Source of the DNA: Candidatus Rifleibacteriota bacterium
GTDB taxonomy: Bacteria > Muiribacteriota > Ozemobacteria > Ozemobacterales > Ozemobacteraceae
Direction of reading: 5' to 3'
NCBI GenBank assembly: GCA_015233155.1
Contig: JADFYG010000008.1
Location: 51,591 to 115,590 of the forward strand
DNA length: 64,000 nt
The first letter of the stretch is position 1. Each line of letters begins with the position of its first letter. Made by a program: the position numbers and the translations under genes. This document shows, piece after piece, positions 46,591-55,583 of this stretch. The notes beneath the pieces are model-generated. The model was given only the letters and a program-made list of their open reading frames with translations, was not told where the DNA came from and did not search any database.

Positions 46591-47801
46591 GAGTCTTTCC
46601 GATCGATATTCGAAAGATTCGGAATAAAAGCGAATCGCATAGTCAGTATAAGAATTCCTGCGGCACATATCCCATAGGTAACTGGAATCCCTATGGCATC
46701 CGCCAGAAAACCTGCTGCTGCCACTGCAAACGGAAAGAATGCAAAGCTGAGCGTTTCAACGAGAGAAAAGAACCGCCCCTTCATTTCCGGGGCAACTATC
46801 ATCTGAAACATCGTCATCATTGCAACATTCACGGATGTGAAACAGCCGCCCAACAGAAACAGTCCGAAAAGAAAGGTAAGAAACCAGATATTTATGGCAA
46901 AAGCAATGAACAGTATCCCGGATAAAGCCAGGGACCGAATGACCAATTTCGATGTGGGTATCGTTGCAAACAGGCGTGAAAACATGAGGCCGGTTACTAC
47001 TGAGCCAAGAGCCAACGCTCCTTCGGAGAGACCCAATTCAACCGACCCTCTGGACAAAACACGCGCAACCGTGAGCGGCAGCAACACTACAATCGGCACT
47101 ACGAAAACATTCAGAACCGAGAAACCCAAAAGCATTTCGAGTAAGACTGCATGACCGCGCACGTAGCGAATACCTTCACGCAATTGCGTAAAAATACTCT
47201 CCTTAACTTCTTCTGCCTGCCCGCCAGACAAACGTATTCCCGAAATCAGAACCGCTGATGTAACAAGAGCTGCGGCGTGAACGGAAAATGCCAGCGCAAC
47301 CGATGAAAACGCCATGATTGTGCCACCCACCGCTGGCCCGACAAGTTTTGCCAGATCGCGAACGATGGTATGCAAAGCCATGGCTTCTTCCAGTTTCCCG
47401 GCAGGCACTACCCGTGGAATGACGGTCAGTGTCGTGGGACTGTGAAATACTCCGGCGGCCGACAGCAGTCCGCACAACAGGAACAAATGCCAGACAACGA
47501 GTTGATCCGAAGCAGCCAAAGCGGCGAAAATCAGGATCAGGCCAGCGCGAAAAAGATCGGCCCCGATAAGCAGCCATTTCGGAGGCAGGCGATCAGCGAA
47601 GGTTCCGGCAAAAGGACCCACAAACACGGCCGGCAGAAAACTGGCGCTCATAATCAGCCCGACGAGAGTTCCGGAACCGGTTTTTTTGATTACCCACCAG
47701 ACCAGACCAATCTGAAAAATGCCCTCGCCGATAAATGCCAGAAATTGCGCCAGCCAGAGGCGTCGAAAATCGGGTTCCTGTCTGATCAGCGAAAAACTCA
47801 C
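46587..47801 (-). CDS. MFS transporter (MFS_3/EntS-like)
   Basis: 404 residues with about 12 hydrophobic segments. The start FSLIRQEPDFRRLWLAQFLAFIGEGIFQIGLVWWV is typical of the MFS_3 exporter group (EntS and macrolide-efflux relatives). The motif between helices 2 and 3 is GTFADRLPPKWLL. It overlaps the histidine-kinase gene, so the three-gene unit MFS-kinase-regulator is co-transcribed; the kinase pair may sense a compound exported by this protein. Confidence 0.9.
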   Translation of the reverse strand: MSFSLIRQEPDFRRLWLAQFLAFIGEGIFQIGLVWWVIKKTGSGTLVGLIMSASFLPAVFVGPFAGTFADRLPPKWLLIGADLFRAGLILIFAALAASDQLVVWHLFLLCGLLSAAGVFHSPTTLTVIPRVVPAGKLEEAMALHTIVRDLAKLVGPAVGGTIMAFSSVALAFSVHAAALVTSAVLISGIRLSGGQAEEVKESIFTQLREGIRYVRGHAVLLEMLLGFSVLNVFVVPIVVLLPLTVARVLSRGSVELGLSEGALALGSVVTGLMFSRLFATIPTSKLVIRSLALSGILFIAFAINIWFLTFLFGLFLLGGCFTSVNVAMMTMFQMIVAPEMKGRFFSLVETLSFAFFPFAVAAAGFLADAIGIPVTYGICAAGILILTMRFAFIPNLSNIDRKDS

Positions 47802-47844
47802 TAAACTACCTCAAGATTAACAAAAAGTCGTGAATATTTGGTCT

Positions 47845-48017
47845 TCTTTGATACATGGTCATTTAATTCTCGACAGGTAGGGCAGCGACCGCCGGGCTCT
47901 CCGCGTCTTTTGCCACGAGCTTTCTCGGCTGGCCCGGCGGTCCAGCCCTACCATTTATAGAATTCAGTCATTTTAAGCCATTAACCGGTGGAGAATTAAA
48001 TGCCCCTGTCTTTGATA
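47845..48017 (+). mobile_element. MITE-like element, copy 2, with 9-bp target duplication
   Basis: The element body is 47854-48008 (155 bp): left end CATGGTCATTTAATTCTC and right end GAGAATTAAATGCCCCTG are inverted repeats (18 bp, two mismatches). It is flanked by the direct repeat TCTTTGATA (47845-47853 and 48009-48017), as expected for a 9-bp target duplication. Inner GC arms GGTAGGGC...GACCGCCGGGC and GCCCGGCGGTCCAGCCCTACC are also inverted. It has no coding capacity. It lies between two minus-strand genes, upstream of the MFS-kinase operon. Confidence 0.85.
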
Positions 48018-48029
48018 GTAATGAACGAC

Positions 48030-48680
48030 CTAATCAACGGTCAGATGGATTACAGTTCCTCCGTCTTCCGCTCCTTCAACCTTGATGACCTTGAGAACGC
48101 CACTCTTGGCGGTCTTGAAGCGTTCCTGAAGCATCAACAGATCTTTATCCACCTTCTTCACTGGCTCGCAATAAGCGACCAACTCTTTGGAAAATCGGGC
48201 TATCATACGTCGGAGATCCTCTATATCACTCGCAACGAGGTTACTCTTGCGAATTGTCCGAACCATGTCCGGAGATTGCGCTATTTCGAGTATGTTTGCG
48301 ATCAGATGCTGCAAAACGCGAATAGCTGTGATTTTGTCCATAGGCCGATTGTTGATGATTGCCAGAGTGGCATTCCCCTTTATCCAGCCCTTTCCCGCAA
48401 ATTTTTCGAAGATGGCGTTGAGTTCATCATTGACAGGAATTTTTGGCGACGGATTGGCATCCCAGACGATAAGTGAACTGCGCGAAACGACCTTGGGGCG
48501 AGGTTCCTTCCCTGTGAGCGGTTCGGTGTTGGGAGGAATCCTGAGCGAGATTGTCACCTGTTTGTCGGCAGCTGCACGCTCGGGCATTGGAATTGTAATC
48601 GTAGAGTCCGCGCTCACATTGAACGCGAAAACGACTATCGATATGCAAAACAGAAACAACGGAATTAGAATTCGTTTCAT
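48030..48680 (-). CDS. Secreted protein of unknown function
   Basis: 216 residues with a signal peptide (FNVSA cleavage near residue 25). The mature protein starts with a short beta region (STITIPMPERAA) and then a helical domain of ~130 residues (VLQHLIANILEIAQSPDMVR ... IARFSKELVAYCEPVKKVDK), ending in beta strands with VIHLTVD. One Cys. No family recognised. A GGAGG site and a GCCGCCAAGGCGGC hairpin (48694-48708 region) lie just before the ATG. It follows the M24 peptidase gene by 128 bp. Confidence 0.78.
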   Translation of the reverse strand: MKRILIPLFLFCISIVVFAFNVSADSTITIPMPERAAADKQVTISLRIPPNTEPLTGKEPRPKVVSRSSLIVWDANPSPKIPVNDELNAIFEKFAGKGWIKGNATLAIINNRPMDKITAIRVLQHLIANILEIAQSPDMVRTIRKSNLVASDIEDLRRMIARFSKELVAYCEPVKKVDKDLLMLQERFKTAKSGVLKVIKVEGAEDGGTVIHLTVD

Positions 48681-48808
48681 CTGGCACCTCCATCGGCCGC
48701 CTTGGCGGCGCTCCCGACGTATCGGCAGGAAGCGTCATTTTCACAACAGTACGTAATCAGGCTTTTTGTATCATCCCGATAATGCAGAGTTTCTGAAATC
48801 CACCGTTA

Positions 48809-49897
48809 TCAGATGGCAAACAAATCGTTGGGAGTATTCGTCAGCCTCTCGGGGCCGTCTTTTCTGACGACATAAACGTCCTCGATACGTATTCCTCCCC
48901 AGCCCGGCAGGTAGATTCCCGGCTCAACCGTCAACACCATTCCCTCTTCGAGAGTATCAGATGATTTCTGCGAGAAAGCCGGAAGCTCGTGAATTTCCAG
49001 TCCAAGCGAATGACCGAGACTATGACCGAAGCGTTCTCCATGGCCATGCGCCGCGATATGATCACGGGCAATTTTATCGATATCTATACATGGAACCCCC
49101 GGCCGTATTGCCGCAATCGCACGTCTCTGCGCTTCGCTTACTATTCCGTATATTTCAGTAAACTTCGCATCCGGTTTTCCGAAAAAAACTGTACGTGTCA
49201 TGTCGGAATGGTAACCCGCGTAGACCGCGCCGAAATCGATTTTGAGCATCTCACCGACGGCGGTTTTGCGTAAAGTCGGATGAGCATGAGGGCAGGACGA
49301 GCGTTCACCGGATGCAATGATAGTATCGAACGACGGACCATCGGAACCGCCCGTTCGCATGTAATATTCAAGCTTTGCGGCTATATCAATCTCACGACGA
49401 CCGGTTTTGAGGAACTTGAGAAGTTTGGCATACGAACGATCTGCTATGGCAAACGCTTTACGCAGACACTCTATTTCATAGAGATCTTTTACCCGTCGAA
49501 CTTTTTCCGGAAGGCCTTTGAGAACCGTGATTTTCCCCGAAAAACCACGTCGGATAACCTCATGCGCATCGACGCTTAGAACGCCCTCTATGCCCAGGAC
49601 CTGTATTGAATGCATTTTAAGATACTCGAGCAACGCCTCGCCCGCCGTCGTCTTGAAAATAACGCGCTCGACCGCCGCGCCTGTCTCCTTTTCCGATTGT
49701 TCCTGGTAACGAAAATCAGTAAAAAAAATCGCCTTCTCGCGCAACAGCAGCAGTCCACCTGATGATCCGGAAAATCCGCACAGATAACGAATATTCGGCA
49801 AATGTGTCACCCACATGGCTGCGATCTCATCCGTGAACAGTGACGCCACCCTTTTTTGACGTTCGCGGTAAATACCGGTAATGTCAAATTTCTTATT
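48809..49897 (-). CDS. M24 aminopeptidase P / Xaa-Pro dipeptidase
   Basis: 362 residues from the ATG at 49897 with GGAGAAG upstream; the frame also opens at a GTG overlapping the M16 stop. The N-terminal creatinase-like domain (VTHLPNIRYLCGFSGSSGG) is followed by the pita-bread catalytic domain with its metal ligands: first Asp pair in KIDFGAVYAGYHSDMTRT, His in FGHSLGHSLGLEIHE, Glu in TVEPGIYLPGWGGIRIED. It cleaves the N-terminal residue before proline in the cytoplasm. It is co-transcribed with the M16 peptidase gene. Confidence 0.95.
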   Translation of the reverse strand, partial: NKKFDITGIYRERQKRVASLFTDEIAAMWVTHLPNIRYLCGFSGSSGGLLLLREKAIFFTDFRYQEQSEKETGAAVERVIFKTTAGEALLEYLKMHSIQVLGIEGVLSVDAHEVIRRGFSGKITVLKGLPEKVRRVKDLYEIECLRKAFAIADRSYAKLLKFLKTGRREIDIAAKLEYYMRTGGSDGPSFDTIIASGERSSCPHAHPTLRKTAVGEMLKIDFGAVYAGYHSDMTRTVFFGKPDAKFTEIYGIVSEAQRRAIAAIRPGVPCIDIDKIARDHIAAHGHGERFGHSLGHSLGLEIHELPAFSQKSSDTLEEGMVLTVEPGIYLPGWGGIRIEDVYVVRKDGPERLTNTPNDLFAI

Positions 49898-49935
49898 CAT
49901 GGTTCTTCTCCGTTTCAAGTTATGATGCGGTTCGT

Positions 49936-51267
49936 TCACAATCGCTGAAAGCGTGCAAGCCCTCCGCTGAGCGGAAGCACTCGTGACGGACGCTTTGAGA
50001 AAGGGCTTTTCCTGATCAGCTCAACGACCTCAGCACTTGGCGAAATTACGGTCAATGCCATGCGGCTCTCATCGAACAATTCATTAGCGACCTCTGCCAC
50101 CTGATCCATTGTCACCGACATGAAAGGCGCTATGGCTTCCTCGGGGTTAAGAGGTTCGGTATCATATAAAAAACCTGTTACCAGCCTGTTCATGCGATTT
50201 GTCGTGCTCTCGAGCGCAATCAGCAGATTGCCTTTAAGCTGATCTTTCGTATCCTGAATTTCACTTTTTTTCAGACCACTCTTTTTTACCCGCGCTATTT
50301 CCCGGTGTACCAACTCGAGAACCTTACTGAAATGCTCGAGTGAAGTTCCGGCGTATATTGAGAACAAACCTGCATCGCGAAATGCGGTATGGTAAGAATA
50401 TACCGAATACGCAAGGCCGCGTTTTTCACGGATTTCCTGAAAGAGACGACTACTCATCCCTCCGCCAAAAGCCGCATTTAAAAGAGTTATGGCATAACGG
50501 CGCCTGTCGGAATATCTGGTTCCGGCTGAACCGAATGCGATATGAACCTGTTCTATCTCTTTCTGAAAAACTGCCGTCTCAAACACAGGTCGTGGCAGAA
50601 CTTTCTTCTGGGGAAGACTGCCTTTTCGAAGATTTTTCAGACGTTTGTCAAGAAGTGCCGTGAGCTCATCCCAGTCTACGTTACCCGCTGCGCAAATCAT
50701 TACGTTGCCAGTACAATACTGCCGCTGGTAAACATCGACGATCTCTTCGCGCTTCAACCGGGAAATAGTCGCATGCGTGCCAAGAATAGGCCTTCCGAGC
50801 GGGGAATCCATCCAGAGGTTCTGCCCGAGCAACTCGTGGATGATTTCGTCAGGGGAGTCCTCATACATTTTTATCTCTTCAAGAATAACTCCGCGCTCAC
50901 GCTCGAATTCAGCTGCATCGAACAATGAATCATTTACCATATCTGACAAAATTTCGACGGCAACGGGAAGCTTGTCTTTGGTGACGCGAGCGTAGAAACA
51001 ACAGTAATCCTTTGCGGTGAAGGCGTTGAGATAACCTCCGATGCGATCGAATTGACGTGCTATCTCTTTGGCGGAGCGTTTCGAAGTGCCCTTGAACAAC
51101 ATATGCTCGATAAAATGTGAAACACCGATCAGCTTTGGATTCTCATACAGCACACCGCTCTTGAAGAAAAAACCTATCGAAATACTCTGGACCGTGTCGA
51201 AGGACTCCGCCATCACCTGCACTCCGTTGTCCAGGCGCACATATTGATATGGATGCTTTTTTTTCAT
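49936..51267 (-). CDS. M16-family zinc peptidase (processing peptidase-like)
   Basis: 443 residues. The inverted zinc motif HFIEH (in SHFIEHMLFKGT) with the distal Glu in ERGVILEEIKMYEDSPDE is intact, and the second domain keeps the glycine-rich RLFQEIREKRGLAYSVYS of the M16 fold. Length and lack of signal peptide match YmxG/PqqL-like single-subunit enzymes. It overlaps the scpB stop by 4 bp (ATGA). The physiological substrate is unknown. Confidence 0.95.
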   Translation of the reverse strand: MKKKHPYQYVRLDNGVQVMAESFDTVQSISIGFFFKSGVLYENPKLIGVSHFIEHMLFKGTSKRSAKEIARQFDRIGGYLNAFTAKDYCCFYARVTKDKLPVAVEILSDMVNDSLFDAAEFERERGVILEEIKMYEDSPDEIIHELLGQNLWMDSPLGRPILGTHATISRLKREEIVDVYQRQYCTGNVMICAAGNVDWDELTALLDKRLKNLRKGSLPQKKVLPRPVFETAVFQKEIEQVHIAFGSAGTRYSDRRRYAITLLNAAFGGGMSSRLFQEIREKRGLAYSVYSYHTAFRDAGLFSIYAGTSLEHFSKVLELVHREIARVKKSGLKKSEIQDTKDQLKGNLLIALESTTNRMNRLVTGFLYDTEPLNPEEAIAPFMSVTMDQVAEVANELFDESRMALTVISPSAEVVELIRKSPFSKRPSRVLPLSGGLARFQRL

Positions 51268-52115
51268 TGAATCGTCCCTTCGGAGCGTGAAGCCGGATCG
51301 GGCGTCCCATCAGCTGCCTCTGTTGTTTCTGATTCAAAGCCACGTTCATGAGTCTCAATCTCGACGACTCCTGTAATCACTGGTTCAGACGGCGCGGGGA
51401 CCGCATTTTCGGATGGGGGCGCATCCGTTGCGGCCGTGGAATCATGAGCTGCCACCGCCTCCGCCTCATCTTTTCCGCTGCCAAGCTGCTGCCGCATTTC
51501 CTTGAGGGACTCGGCATCCGGCATCTCAACCGAGGGCACCGGCAAATCTTTCAGGCTCCTGAGGCCGAAGTAATACAAGAAATCCTGCGTAACCGCATAT
51601 AGCCGCGGTCTCCCCAAAACAGGCTTTTCACCTGAAACAAAGATCAGCTTTTTTTCCAATAGCGTCTGGACAACGCCATCGCAGTTAACACCTCGCACGG
51701 CCTCGATTTCAGCCTTCGTGATAGGCCCCTTGAATGCGATTACGGAAAGCGTCTCCAGCGCCGGCAAAGACAGATTCGTCAGTTTTTGCCCATCGAGGCG
51801 TTGTATGAAGGGTGAGATCGCCGCCTTTGTTGCCAGCTGCACACCCTGCTCGTTGATTACAAGTTGCAAACCGCGTGATTCATCGGCGTCAAAATCGGCT
51901 TTTGCCGTCGCAACGAGTTCCTGGCAAGAGGGCAATGGAATTCCGAGAAGTTCAGAGAGACGCTCGAAAGACATCGCCTGATTCTGTACAAACAGCAGTC
52001 CTTCGATCGCTGCTTTCAGCGATATTCTGTCCTTGGGAAGATGGTCAGTTTTTGGAATCGCATGCAAGTGCGGTGGCGAAATATCGCCTGAATCATCTAC
52101 GCGTGCAGTGCTCAT
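51264..52115 (-). CDS. scpB: Chromosome segregation/condensation protein ScpB
   Basis: 283 residues. Residues 30-190 hold two winged-helix domains typical of ScpB (LKAAIEGLLFVQNQAMSFERL; SLPALETLSVIAFKGPITKAEIE; YAVTQDFLYYFGLRSL). The last ~90 residues are a low-complexity P/A/E/T/S tail, longer than in most ScpB proteins. With ScpA and an SMC protein (not in window) it forms the condensin complex. It lies 166 bp downstream of scpA, a larger gap than usual, with no promoter or terminator that I can identify. Confidence 0.93.
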   Translation of the reverse strand: MSTARVDDSGDISPPHLHAIPKTDHLPKDRISLKAAIEGLLFVQNQAMSFERLSELLGIPLPSCQELVATAKADFDADESRGLQLVINEQGVQLATKAAISPFIQRLDGQKLTNLSLPALETLSVIAFKGPITKAEIEAVRGVNCDGVVQTLLEKKLIFVSGEKPVLGRPRLYAVTQDFLYYFGLRSLKDLPVPSVEMPDAESLKEMRQQLGSGKDEAEAVAAHDSTAATDAPPSENAVPAPSEPVITGVVEIETHERGFESETTEAADGTPDPASRSEGTIQ

Positions 52116-52281
52116 TCGTTTCCTTCCGTTGCTGTAATCTTATATGCTTCCAGTAAATTCCAGGTTAAACCGCTTTCATTTCAAAGTGTGACATGACACG
52201 CCATTGCGCCAGAACTCGTATTTTATAAATTTGAAATCATATTACTATTATTTGTCCAGTATGTGATGCCGGCGGTATGAA

Positions 52282-53079
52282 TTATTCTGACGCTGCGACC
52301 GAGGCAGATTCAACATCATCACTGATCGGAGGCATTTCGACGCCTTCGCAGCAATGCAGAAGAATCGGCTTGAAGTTTCCCCTCTGAACCACTTCAAGCT
52401 CGCCGACTTTAGCCATTTCCAGGACAGCCATGAAAGAGAGAACAACGTCATATCGATTGCCCGGATCTTTAACCAGATCCTGGAATTTTACTTCACCATG
52501 CCACAGACGCATCATCAGGCGAATTTCAGCGACCCGTTCCGTAAGACTCAGGAGGTCAATGACAACGCGATGAAGCGGAGGATTCATCCGACGCCGAACG
52601 AGTCCCTGATACAAATTCAACAGGTCGAAAACGGTGACCGTTATCTGTAGAATATCTTCAGGTCGCCTTTCAGAAGTGCTGCTTCGTGTGTATATACGCG
52701 AAGAAACACGCTCAAGTTCGCGAAGCTGCAATGCCATCTTCTTGAACTTGGTGTACTCGACAAGTCGATTGACAAGTTCTTCGCGGGCGTCATCGCCAAC
52801 AACGCCCTCCCAACCGTCGTCACCCTCGACAAGCTGCTCCGGTTTATCGCGCGGAAGCAACATCTTGGATTTTATTTCGAGCAGTGTCGCCGCCATGACG
52901 AGAAATTCGGATGCGACATCCATGTCGAGAATTTCCATTATGTGGATGTAATCCAGATATTGTTCAGTAATACGGGCGATCGGAATATCGTAGATATTGA
53001 TCTTCTGCTCTTCAATCATGTGGCACAAAAGATCAAATGGCCCCTCAAAGGCCGGCAGCTTAACCTGATAAATATTCAT
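52282..53079 (-). CDS. scpA: Chromosome segregation/condensation protein ScpA
   Basis: 265 residues, the kleisin subunit bridging SMC heads. The N-terminal FEGPFDLLCHMIEEQKINIYDIPIARI region is a near-perfect family hallmark, followed by AATLLEIKSKMLLPRD. The C-terminal winged helix (VLSFMAVLEMAKVGELEVVQ) binds the other SMC head. It lies 92 bp downstream of trpS. Confidence 0.97.
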   Translation of the reverse strand: MNIYQVKLPAFEGPFDLLCHMIEEQKINIYDIPIARITEQYLDYIHIMEILDMDVASEFLVMAATLLEIKSKMLLPRDKPEQLVEGDDGWEGVVGDDAREELVNRLVEYTKFKKMALQLRELERVSSRIYTRSSTSERRPEDILQITVTVFDLLNLYQGLVRRRMNPPLHRVVIDLLSLTERVAEIRLMMRLWHGEVKFQDLVKDPGNRYDVVLSFMAVLEMAKVGELEVVQRGNFKPILLHCCEGVEMPPISDDVESASVAASE

Positions 53080-53171
53080 GCAAACACGATATCGACAATC
53101 CGCAGGGATTTCGCTCTTTCATTCGGGATTACAATGGTCCTGTGCCCGTATCCGATCATATCCGCGCGCAT

Positions 53172-54161
53172 TTAACTCAAAAAACCCATGACGCGCCGAA
53201 CCTCATCCATAGTCTTTTCGGCCTCAACCCGCGCCCTGGTTTCTCCGACCGCCAGTATTTCAGATACCAACCCCGGCCTGGATTCCAGTTGCACGCGTTT
53301 CGCCCTGAATGGCTCAAGCATTCCATTCAGCCGCTCATATAAAATACCCTTGCAATCACGACACCCAATGCCGGCTGAGCGGCAACCTTCGGAAATTTCG
53401 GCGCAACGGTCGGGCGAATAAATTTTGTGATAGCCATATACCGTGCATACATCAGGGTTTCCTTTATCCGTACGCCGAACTCGTGCCGGATCAGTTATCA
53501 TCTGCTGAATCTTGTTCTTCAAACTCTCGGATGTCTCACGCAACTCGATAGCGTTGTTATATGATTTGCTCATCTTGCGATTATCAATTCCAAGCAACAT
53601 TGGCACTTCTGATAGAATTTCGGCCGGCTCCGGGAAGATCTCGCCATACTGGTGATTGAATCGGCGAAGGATCTCGCGCGACAGTTCCAGGTGAGGCAGT
53701 TGATCCCGGCCTACCGGAACAGCCTGTGCCTTGTATACAGCAACATCGGCCGTCATCAGCACCGGGTACTGAAGCTTTCCGAGAGAAACACGTTCTCCGC
53801 TTTCTTCATCGCGGACTTCATCCTTGAATGTCGGACAGCGCTCGAGCCACCCCAATGGAGTAAACATACTCAGGATCGTACTCAGTTCAGCATGCTGTGG
53901 CATTGATGACTGCCTGAATATGACCGATTTCTCCGGGTCTATTCCGACGGACATCCAGTCGATTATCATCTCCTCTATGACTCCGGGCAGGTTGTCGATC
54001 TTGAGGCGATCGGTAAAAGCGTGCCAGACTGCACAAAAAAAGAAACAATCGTAGGATTCCTGAAGTCTGGTCCAGTTACGAAGCGTTCCCTCGAGATGCC
54101 CGAGATGGAGTGACCCGGTGGTACGCATACCACTTACGAGGCGCTTTTTTTCGTTGCTCAT
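53172..54161 (-). CDS. trpS: Tryptophanyl-tRNA synthetase
   Basis: 329 residues, a class I synthetase of normal length charging tRNA-Trp. The HIGH-like motif is SLHLGHLEG near residue 18 and the KMSKS motif is intact in DNRKMSKSYNN. Acceptor-binding features (VLMTADVAVYKAQAVPVGRDQ) are conserved. It heads the trpS-scpA-scpB-M16-M24 run. Confidence 0.97.
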   Translation of the reverse strand: MSNEKKRLVSGMRTTGSLHLGHLEGTLRNWTRLQESYDCFFFCAVWHAFTDRLKIDNLPGVIEEMIIDWMSVGIDPEKSVIFRQSSMPQHAELSTILSMFTPLGWLERCPTFKDEVRDEESGERVSLGKLQYPVLMTADVAVYKAQAVPVGRDQLPHLELSREILRRFNHQYGEIFPEPAEILSEVPMLLGIDNRKMSKSYNNAIELRETSESLKNKIQQMITDPARVRRTDKGNPDVCTVYGYHKIYSPDRCAEISEGCRSAGIGCRDCKGILYERLNGMLEPFRAKRVQLESRPGLVSEILAVGETRARVEAEKTMDEVRRVMGFLS

Positions 54162-54257
54162 AATAATCTCTATGCCGCTTTCCGAAAAATTAATTTGTCG
54201 TCTATCTTGATTTTCGCAGGCAGAATGCCTGCATTCCCGTGCAGAATTGAAAAATCA

Positions 54258-55424
54258 TCATTGCTGAATCTGTTTGAGGGCATCCATAGTGATTTCCCGG
54301 GTTTCGGAATCCGGATTCATGTCCAGGACGCGCTTCCAGCATGCAATGGCGCGTTCCTTGTCACCCTGCTTGTATGATGCAACCCCGATATTAAACAAAG
54401 CCTCGAAATGATTGGGATCGACAGCCATAGTTTTTTCCCACCATGAGATGGCTGACTTAACATCATTGCGCTTGTCACAAATATTGCCAAGAGTGAAGAA
54501 AACCTGGCGATCCTGTATTCCCCGTGCAACAAGATCGGACAACAGTTTTTCGGCACGATCGAACTGTTTGTCAAAATACCAGCACCGACCGAGAAACAGA
54601 AGATCGGGATCCTGAAGAGCGCCTTTAGCTGCGAGTGGTTCAAGTACTTTGCGCGCCAGATCGAACGACTCAAGTTCGAAAGCCTGTCTTGCCAGCGTCA
54701 ACGCGTCCTCGCGGGACAAATTCAGATCGGGAACAATACGATTTACCCAATTTTGGGCTTCAGTCGTATTTCCCGTGCTGCGAATGGCTGCAACGAGCTG
54801 AAGAAGCAGACGGGGATCATCACCGAATCTGGTGTTCGCAGCGCGAAGAAGTTTTTCCGCCTCTGCGGTACGTCCGGCATCCAGAAAGTAGCGCCCTATC
54901 CTGAGGGTTTCATCGATATCGAGAGCGGATGAACGGCTTTTTTCGATAAGTTTCGACATCGCTTCATCGCATATGATCTCAATATCCACACTGCCGCGCT
55001 TCAGGCATACATGCGGCGTAGAGACGGCATCGTCAGCCTTTACACGAAAATACAGATTGCCACGGCTCTGAGTTCCCGGGTGGAGGGTGAATGACGAATC
55101 AAGAGCGGCTTTTCCCTTTTCAATGACCGTGGGGTAGGTATTGTCGAGTTTAAGACAAAAATCGGCAACCGAGTCGATCGTCAGAGGACGCTTTCCGGTA
55201 TTCATAAGGGTTACGGAAACTTCGAACAGATCCTCTTTGGCCTTGATAGATAGTCCTCCCCCGGATGCTGATCGCGAAAATGAATTTACGGTAATGACAA
55301 GGCCATCTGAGGTGCGCAGATCCTCATTAATCAGGCCCACCTGAATGGCATCGGCTTTTTCGATACGAACAAACAGTAAAATCGCTTGCAATGCAAGCGC
55401 GAATAACAGATGTGAAAATTTCAT
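54258..55424 (-). CDS. Secreted TPR-repeat protein with N-terminal beta domain
   Basis: 388 residues from the ATG at 55424, after an alternative start region without ribosome site. Signal peptide ends around KADA (residue 26). Residues 30-150 form a beta-sandwich-like domain (FEVSVTLMNTGKRPLTIDSVADF). From about 170 to the end there are roughly six TPR-like helix pairs (GRYFLDAGRTAEAEKLLRAA; ALFNIGVASYKQGDKERAIAC). TPR repeats bind proteins; this one probably acts in the periplasm. It is divergent from the amidase operon. Confidence 0.85.
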   Translation of the reverse strand: MKFSHLLFALALQAILLFVRIEKADAIQVGLINEDLRTSDGLVITVNSFSRSASGGGLSIKAKEDLFEVSVTLMNTGKRPLTIDSVADFCLKLDNTYPTVIEKGKAALDSSFTLHPGTQSRGNLYFRVKADDAVSTPHVCLKRGSVDIEIICDEAMSKLIEKSRSSALDIDETLRIGRYFLDAGRTAEAEKLLRAANTRFGDDPRLLLQLVAAIRSTGNTTEAQNWVNRIVPDLNLSREDALTLARQAFELESFDLARKVLEPLAAKGALQDPDLLFLGRCWYFDKQFDRAEKLLSDLVARGIQDRQVFFTLGNICDKRNDVKSAISWWEKTMAVDPNHFEALFNIGVASYKQGDKERAIACWKRVLDMNPDSETREITMDALKQIQQ

Positions 55425-55538
55425 GGCGCATATGCTATCATCATTTTCAGTCCGGAGCAAATCAGCTTGAAGCCGATTTTTATAGCACAACGAGGTATGG
55501 AATTATTAAAGGCTTGATTTGATCGAGGAGCTAAATCA

Positions 55539-55583
55539 ATGAATGGAAATAATACTATATGCCGGTTTATTTTCGAAGCATGA
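55539..55583 (+). CDS. Possible 14-codon leader peptide ahead of the amidase gene
   Basis: A short frame MNGNNTICRFIFEA starts at an ATG with the best ribosome site in the region (GAGGAG, nine bases upstream), and its stop overlaps the amidase ATG at 55580 (ATGA). This geometry is typical of translational coupling. Conservation in relatives would be needed before treating it as a real product. Confidence 0.35.
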   Translation: MNGNNTICRFIFEA

